Below are positions 33,586 to 37,028 of a stretch of 37,028 nt of DNA, piece by piece. Location: the IMG/VR virus record IMGVR_UViG_3300006929_000043, positions 1 to 37,028 of that record; one strand, given 5' to 3'. Positions within the stretch are counted from its first letter, which is position 1, and every line of letters begins with the position of its first letter. The notes beneath the pieces were generated by a model that was given only the letters and a program-made list of their open reading frames with translations, did no database searches and was not told the origin of the DNA. Made by a program: the position numbers and the translations under genes. The DNA is from a virus.

Positions 33586-33882
33586 TCACCTTGTAAATGC
33601 ACTTCTTGCTTTAGACTTTGGTAGTTCATCATAATGGTAGAGTTTAACACTGTTATCATTATGAGGATTTTCAGTCATTAAAGAACCATCTGGCATCTTG
33701 TGAGTTTTACCAGTCCACTCTTTGCCATCCTTAGTGTAATGTTTTCTATCGGGACTTTTTTTAGCGGATTCTACTTCTTCTACGGTTTGTAGAGCATCAA
33801 CCATTGGTTCTTCTGTATCACCATCACCATCTAAATCTGGATAGTCTGGCCTTTGATTTTTTAATATTTCTTTCCAACTCAT
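33586..33882 (-). CDS. Small protein with Trp tag and DxDxDG loop (98 aa)
   Basis: The protein starts MSWKEILKNQRPDYPDLDGD. The DLDGDGDTEEPM segment resembles a calcium-binding EF-hand or dockerin loop. The later block HYTKDGKEWTGKTHKMPDGS is a motif I recall from many small marine-phage proteins. The leader is CGCAGGAGAAATTACA. The function is unknown, but the shared phage motif supports a virus-specific role. Confidence 0.65.
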   Translation of the reverse strand: MSWKEILKNQRPDYPDLDGDGDTEEPMVDALQTVEEVESAKKSPDRKHYTKDGKEWTGKTHKMPDGSLMTENPHNDNSVKLYHYDELPKSKARSAFTR

Positions 33883-33898
33883 TGTAATTTCTCCTGCG
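33874..33898 (-). repeat. Leader-tag repeat, copy 9
   Basis: CGCAGGAGAAATTACA followed by ATGAGTTGG. The first base differs from the consensus; the core is intact. It lies directly behind the TAA stop of the upstream gene. Confidence 0.75.
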
Positions 33899-33899
33899 C

Positions 33900-34292
33900 T
33901 TACCTATATTGTTCCCACGATTCTATTTCCTTAATAGCCTCTGCTATTGAATTAACCTCGTCGCCCATTTCGTTACTATCCTCGTCTTGAGGATAATATC
34001 TATATAGTATCTCGTCGGCCATATTGTTTACTTTAGTTTCATTATTAACATGTCTTTCAATTTCTGCTTGTAATTGCTCAGGGCTTTTATTTTTCCAAGT
34101 TGTATCAAAAGACACATATTCATCATCATTTGCGTATTCGTCTAAATCCCGAACAATAACATCTCCGTTATTAACAATACCAACATCAATAAAGACTTTT
34201 ATGGGTTCATCATGCCCTAAAAAATAAGATGCAGGATAACCACCGGCTCTATAATGTATAGATTCATATTTCAATATCTCTTTCCAACTCAT
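33900..34292 (-). CDS. Acidic protein with N-terminal Trp tag, paralog of 30393..30872
   Basis: This 130-aa protein begins MSWKEILKYESIHYRAGGYP. It contains EPIKVFIDVGIVNNGDVIVR, then SPEQLQAEIERHVNNE and, at the end, NSIAEAIKEIESWEQYR. These three regions align in order with the tagged protein at 30393..30872, pointing to a duplication followed by strong divergence. The function is unknown. Confidence 0.6.
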   Translation of the reverse strand: MSWKEILKYESIHYRAGGYPASYFLGHDEPIKVFIDVGIVNNGDVIVRDLDEYANDDEYVSFDTTWKNKSPEQLQAEIERHVNNETKVNNMADEILYRYYPQDEDSNEMGDEVNSIAEAIKEIESWEQYR

Positions 34293-34308
34293 TGTAATCT
34301 CTCCTTAA
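34284..34308 (-). repeat. Leader-tag repeat, copy 10 (variant)
   Basis: TTAAGGAGAGATTACA followed by ATGAGTTGG. The GCAGGAG core is reduced to AAGGAG, while GAGATTACA and the tag codons are conserved. Confidence 0.65.
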
Positions 34309-34649
34309 TATTCAGGTAGACTTCTATCTATTGGTCTTAATTCTGGATAAGGATTATAAGGTTTAGAATCTCCCTCATCATCAGGTTTCCAATCTAAAGA
34401 AGCAACCCATTTCTTATCATTAACATATTTATCCCATGTATCTTTAAAGATAAGAATACTTTCTTCTCTTTTGTAATTCCCGAATTGGGTTTTTGACCTA
34501 ACCATTTTCTTCTTACCTTCTACTTCAGCAATTGCTTTAGGGTCTTGTCGTTCTATTTCCATTAAAAAATCTTCCCAATTAGGATGCAATTCCATTAACT
34601 CATCTTCGGTATAACCTTCTCTTTCTTTTAATATCTCTTTCCAACTCAC
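34305..34649 (-). CDS. Protein with N-terminal Trp tag, GTG start (114 aa)
   Basis: The gene starts at GTG (GTGAGTTGGAAAGAG) behind AAGGAAGTGA, giving MSWKEILKEREGYTEDELME. A second Trp-motif-like stretch, NWEDFLMEIE, follows at about residue 24. The end is Pro/Tyr-rich (PYNPYPELRPIDRSLPEY). It overlaps the 40-aa gene upstream. The function is unknown. Confidence 0.6.
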   Translation of the reverse strand: MSWKEILKEREGYTEDELMELHPNWEDFLMEIERQDPKAIAEVEGKKKMVRSKTQFGNYKREESILIFKDTWDKYVNDKKWVASLDWKPDDEGDSKPYNPYPELRPIDRSLPEY

Positions 34650-34768
34650 TTCTTCACTTCCTTAATCTTATTACCAGTGACAAATTCTCTCTTGGTCTTT
34701 TTTTCGGCCTCATCAATCTTCTTCGACTGAAAATCAAACCATTTATCTAAAGAATTACAGCGAGTCAT
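34646..34768 (-). CDS. Very small protein (40 aa) between tagged genes
   Basis: The frame encodes MTRCNSLDKWFDFQSKKIDE followed by a basic helix ending KIKEVKK. Its ATG overlaps the upstream stop as ATGA, preceded by GAAGTGG, and its TGA overlaps the GTG start of the next gene. Tight coupling on both sides is good evidence for translation. It has no clear Trp tag and no known family. Confidence 0.6.
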   Translation of the reverse strand: MTRCNSLDKWFDFQSKKIDEAEKKTKREFVTGNKIKEVKK

Positions 34769-34998
34769 CTCTGTCCACTTCCCATTCTTGGGTCTTCCTT
34801 ATTTGCTTGTCTAGCCCTATCTAAGAAAGTACTAGATTTAGGAGTCCTCTGTGGACAATAATCTTTATCTGTGGATTCACCAACTTGCGCTGGTAACTTT
34901 TCTGGGCATTCCTGCCCACCCATTACGAACTCTCCACATCTTTTACATGTGCCAGAATATTGGACTGGTGCTTTCTTAATTTGTGTAATCCAATCCAT
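34765..34998 (-). CDS. Small zinc-ribbon protein with N-terminal Trp tag (77 aa)
   Basis: The protein starts MDWITQIKKAPVQYSGTCKR. A CKRCG pair is followed by ECPEK and later DYCPQR, so a zinc ribbon is likely. The IKKAP after the Trp is shared with the protein at 17537..17827. The ATG follows AGCGGAGCCTATATT, a moderate ribosome binding site. The function is unknown. Confidence 0.6.
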   Translation of the reverse strand: MDWITQIKKAPVQYSGTCKRCGEFVMGGQECPEKLPAQVGESTDKDYCPQRTPKSSTFLDRARQANKEDPRMGSGQR

Positions 34999-35040
34999 AA
35001 TATAGGCTCCGCTTTTTTAATCGTAGCCACTACCCGTTTA

Positions 35041-35060
35041 TTTGATTTCCCTTAATCAAA
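35041..35060 (-). other. Hairpin at the end of the HMG-CoA-lyase-like gene
   Basis: On the coding strand TTTGATT, AAGGGA and AATCAAA form a perfect 7-bp stem with a 6-nt loop. The stem contains the TGA stop codon. No T-run follows it, so it is at best a weak terminator or an RNA-end stabilising hairpin. The next 42 bases before the upcoming start hold nothing I recognise. Confidence 0.35.
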
Positions 35061-35922
35061 CTATAAGTTCAGGAGGTAAATCCTCATAATGATTTTTCTT
35101 ATTTAGTAACCAACTAGTGACTGATAATAAGTCATTTAACTCTATTCCAGTCTCATATCCTCTATTATTGGCCCAATGAATCAAAGCATTTGTTGATAAA
35201 TTACTACCACTATTCGGAATAAAGGGACATCCACCCAATCCAGCAATACTAGCATCAAAATTAGTTACACCCCAATCCGCAGCCGCTCCCACATTACCAA
35301 ATATAGAATTACCACCTATTTTTCGCTCATGAAGGTGTAAAGCCACCTCTGCCTCTATACCTTTAGTCAATTGTAGAGTCTGTAACATTTTTGTTGGGTG
35401 CGCTGCCCCAATTGTGTCGCATAATACGACAGTTCCGGCAATTTCATCGGCTTTTTTGATAGCATCTAGCAATTTATGCTCTTTAGGTGAACCTTGAATG
35501 GGACAACCAAACGCACAAGACAAATATGCCCTAATATTCTCCTTATTTTCGTCCTCCAACATGTATTTTTGTTCCGCAAACACATCTTCTAACCCCTTTC
35601 CGAGATTTCTCATGTTAAATTCGTCCGAATGAGAGAAAAATATATTGAATTTCTTAGCACCAACGGCTTTAGCCCTATCCAGCCCTCTAGAATTAGGAAT
35701 TAATACATCAAAATCACCCAAATGTCGAGTAGATTCAAATATTTCTTCCGCATCTGCCATATTTGGAACTTTTTTAGGGTTAACAAAAGACGCAATCTCT
35801 ATATTTTTAAGGCCAGCATGGTATAATTCATCAACCATACGAGTTTTTTCTTCCGTAGTTAAACTAAATTTACTATTTTGCAATCCATCTCTTGGCCCTA
35901 CTTCATATATGTTTAAATCCAT
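35056..35922 (-). CDS. HMG-CoA-lyase-like enzyme (HMGL family TIM barrel)
   Basis: This 288-aa protein matches the HMG-CoA lyase family along its whole length. It has IYEVGPRDGLQN (R11, D12), GLKNIEIASFVNPKKVPNMA (E42), AYLSCAFGCPIQG, VLCDTIGAAHP (D169), the metal-binding pair LHLH (H196, H198), and AGLGGCPF with the catalytic-loop Cys (C232) followed by N241. HMG-CoA lyase splits HMG-CoA into acetyl-CoA and acetoacetate. Two places differ from the usual enzyme: HLHERKIGG replaces HCHDTYG, and Asn245 stands where human E279 is. The substrate may therefore differ. ATG at 35922 is preceded by GTGGTGAGG; the upstream GTG is part of that site. It is an auxiliary metabolic gene amid virion-type genes. 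Confidence 0.85.
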   Translation of the reverse strand: MDLNIYEVGPRDGLQNSKFSLTTEEKTRMVDELYHAGLKNIEIASFVNPKKVPNMADAEEIFESTRHLGDFDVLIPNSRGLDRAKAVGAKKFNIFFSHSDEFNMRNLGKGLEDVFAEQKYMLEDENKENIRAYLSCAFGCPIQGSPKEHKLLDAIKKADEIAGTVVLCDTIGAAHPTKMLQTLQLTKGIEAEVALHLHERKIGGNSIFGNVGAAADWGVTNFDASIAGLGGCPFIPNSGSNLSTNALIHWANNRGYETGIELNDLLSVTSWLLNKKNHYEDLPPELIV

Positions 35923-35924
35923 CC

Positions 35925-36239
35925 TCACCACTTCACTTTATTAGCCCAATAAGCAGCAGATAGTTTACCCCGTTTTATATTTTTAGCATGTCTAGCCTTA
36001 AATGACCGTTGTTTCTTCGCTCTTGCTCCTTTCGGGTTACTCTCAGTAACAGTCTTTGCACCTTGTTCCCCAAATCGAATCAATTTAGTCGTATTACCTT
36101 CCTTCGCCATAACAATATGAGACTTTTTAGAATGATTGGGAGTCCTTTTAGGCTTATTGAATCCACTAATATTCAACCTTTTCATAGTTGCTCTCGCTCT
36201 ACTATGGTCTGCTGCCTTCAAGGTATCTTCCCACGTCAT
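35925..36239 (-). CDS. Small basic protein with Trp tag, marine phage family (104 aa)
   Basis: The protein starts MTWEDTLKAADHSRARATMK and is strongly basic. The C-terminal half (KKQRSFKARHAKNIKRGKLS, ending AAYWANKVKW) closely resembles a short protein common in marine phages, which I recall as DUF6321; I could not verify the label. The N-terminal tag appears to be added to that domain. Its high positive charge suits DNA contact in the capsid. It overlaps the next gene upstream by one base. Confidence 0.7.
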   Translation of the reverse strand: MTWEDTLKAADHSRARATMKRLNISGFNKPKRTPNHSKKSHIVMAKEGNTTKLIRFGEQGAKTVTESNPKGARAKKQRSFKARHAKNIKRGKLSAAYWANKVKW

Positions 36240-36640
36240 TATTGTTCACCTCTCTCTTGATTTTCTTTAGACCTTTTATCGTCTTTAATTGGGCCACCCT
36301 TAGCCCACGTATAACAAGTTCTCGCTGAATGACATTTGAAATGGTGCATCCAACAATAACCTAATTGACCATCATCATCTAATTCTAAAGGCATACAATC
36401 CTCCATTCTAGGAGAAATATCAAATGCAACACAATTACTACAATTAGATTTTTTAGCAACCTCAGCAGTAGTGTTCCATCTTTCTGCATACCTTTCCCAA
36501 TAATCCTCATCTTCTAAGTTTAAAGGACCATATTGAATATGTTCGGCCTTAACCGCACTATCTCTGTTTTTAGTATTCAATTCTAAATCTTGTGTTGCTC
36601 TAGGACAACTCATTTCTTTCAGAATAATTTTCCAACTCAT
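36239..36640 (-). CDS. Cys-rich protein with Trp tag, marine phage family (133 aa)
   Basis: The protein starts MSWKIILKEMSCPRATQDLE. It has many Cys/His residues: CSNCVAF, MEDCMP, YCWMHHFKCHSARTCYTW. These could bind an iron-sulphur cluster or zinc. The order CPRATQDLELN, then YGPLN, CxxC, and CWMHHFKCHSARTC is known to me from proteins of cyanophages and other marine phages whose function is not established. It lies between two other tagged proteins with phage-family domains, with ATGA-type overlaps on the left side. The function is unknown. Confidence 0.7.
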   Translation of the reverse strand: MSWKIILKEMSCPRATQDLELNTKNRDSAVKAEHIQYGPLNLEDEDYWERYAERWNTTAEVAKKSNCSNCVAFDISPRMEDCMPLELDDDGQLGYCWMHHFKCHSARTCYTWAKGGPIKDDKRSKENQERGEQ

Positions 36641-37028
36641 GCACCTTTCCTCCTTTTGTAAGTCTTACAAGCGGCACAAGTTGGGCGACACCTCTGTTTA
36701 GTCCCTTTAGATGCATCCTTTCTCCCACAAGGTTTAGTGCCTTCCTTATCATCTTCACAAGATTGACAAGAAACCCAACCTTTCTGTCCATCTCCACCCC
36801 TTCGTGAAAACCAACCATGCAATCCTTCTTTCTTCTCTCTAGAAAAATTATCTCCACCCTTGACAGTATCCTCCCAAGACTTCTTAGCAGACTCTCCCCA
36901 TTTAGAAGCACCAACTTTTCTACATTGAACCAACGCACCACTAGCGTAAGCAGAAGGCCACTTCTTATAGCGACTCTTTACCTTATGATAACAGGCATCT
37001 TTTTCGCCCTTTAATACATCCATCCAAT
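36637..37028 (-). CDS. Phage family protein with Trp tag, start cut by window edge
   Basis: The visible frame reads [N/D]-W-M-D-V-L-K-G-E-K-D, so the true start codon lies just beyond the window and the protein carries the Trp tag (M-[N/D]-WMDVLK). CYHKVKSRYKKWPSAYASGA, then LVQCRKVGASKWGESAKK, is a conserved marine-phage domain (I recall DUF5872; unverified). A second tag-like motif, KKSWEDTVKGGDN, occurs near residue 50. The C-terminal part is Cys-rich (CQSC, CGRKDA, CRPTCAAC) and ends in a basic tail, YKRRKGA. The gene overlaps the next one by 4 nt. Confidence 0.75.
   Translation of the reverse strand, partial: WMDVLKGEKDACYHKVKSRYKKWPSAYASGALVQCRKVGASKWGESAKKSWEDTVKGGDNFSREKKEGLHGWFSRRGGDGQKGWVSCQSCEDDKEGTKPCGRKDASKGTKQRCRPTCAACKTYKRRKGA

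Noticed and set aside
16997-34308. The regularly recurring leader as a CRISPR array or insertion-sequence ends
   Set aside because: The copies are spaced by whole genes, always precede start codons in one orientation and are part of the ribosome binding site. There are no short uniform spacers, transposase genes or inverted pairs.
1-37028. tRNA, rRNA or CRISPR genes
   Set aside because: Reading both strands I saw no cloverleaf-like segment, rRNA-like sequence or repeat-spacer pattern. Gaps between genes are too short to hold a tRNA in nearly all places.

Overview
The window is a 37 kb piece of a tailed double-stranded DNA virus (Caudoviricetes, HK97-type head), most likely marine. Every supported gene lies on the minus strand, so transcription runs from high to low coordinates. 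Genes are packed with 1-20 nt gaps or ATGA-type overlaps, which suggests one long late transcription unit. The DNA is AT-rich. Translation starts mostly follow GGTGAT or GGAG Shine-Dalgarno (SD) sequences, and some starts are GTG or TTG. Several protein families near the right edge resemble small proteins I know from marine phages. Zinc ribbons in the portal, an ATP-dependent DNA ligase, an Arf/Ras-like GTPase and an HMG-CoA lyase make an archaeal host (for example a magrovirus-like virus of marine Euryarchaeota) plausible. The sequence alone does not settle the host.

Layout in transcription order. (1) 37.0-29.4 kb: many small proteins, an HMG-CoA-lyase-like enzyme, a 557-aa unknown protein and a probable small terminase. 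(2) 29.4-24.3 kb: two very large unknown proteins (700 and 831 aa) and a 177-aa protein. (3) 24.3-19.8 kb: large terminase, a LAGLIDADG homing endonuclease and the portal. (4) 19.8-15.7 kb: a second run of small proteins. (5) 15.7-10.5 kb: a large ATP-dependent DNA ligase, an XkdF-like prohead protease fused to scaffold, and the major capsid protein. (6) 10.5-8.1 kb: decoration-like proteins, two of them tandem paralogs, and two small membrane proteins. (7) 8.1-7.4 kb: a complete five-motif small GTPase. (8) 7.4-3.0 kb: head-tail joining proteins. (9) 3.0 kb to the left edge: tail tube, a 54-aa protein, tail assembly chaperone with a -1 frameshift site (A AAA AAC), and a tape-measure-like protein.

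The most striking feature is a shared N-terminal peptide, called here the Trp tag. Its consensus is M-[S/T/N/D]-W-x-x-[I/T/L]-[L/I]-K. It sits at the start of about 22 otherwise unrelated proteins in the two small-gene runs. The same kind of motif ends the protease-scaffold protein (KMDWSDINALVEKLEGQL) and one other protein (KMSWDDINDLVSRLGGN). My hypothesis is a capsid-targeting system analogous to the N-terminal targeting sequence of T4 internal head proteins, loading a large set of cargo proteins into the prohead. At DNA level, ten of these genes also share a conserved leader (TGCAGGAGARATTACA before the ATG). In three places that leader is translated as the C-terminus of the gene upstream.

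The enzymes in unusual places (GTPase within the head genes, ligase within the capsid module, HMG-CoA lyase among the cargo-like genes) suggest a virus that carries or expresses a broad toolkit during late infection.
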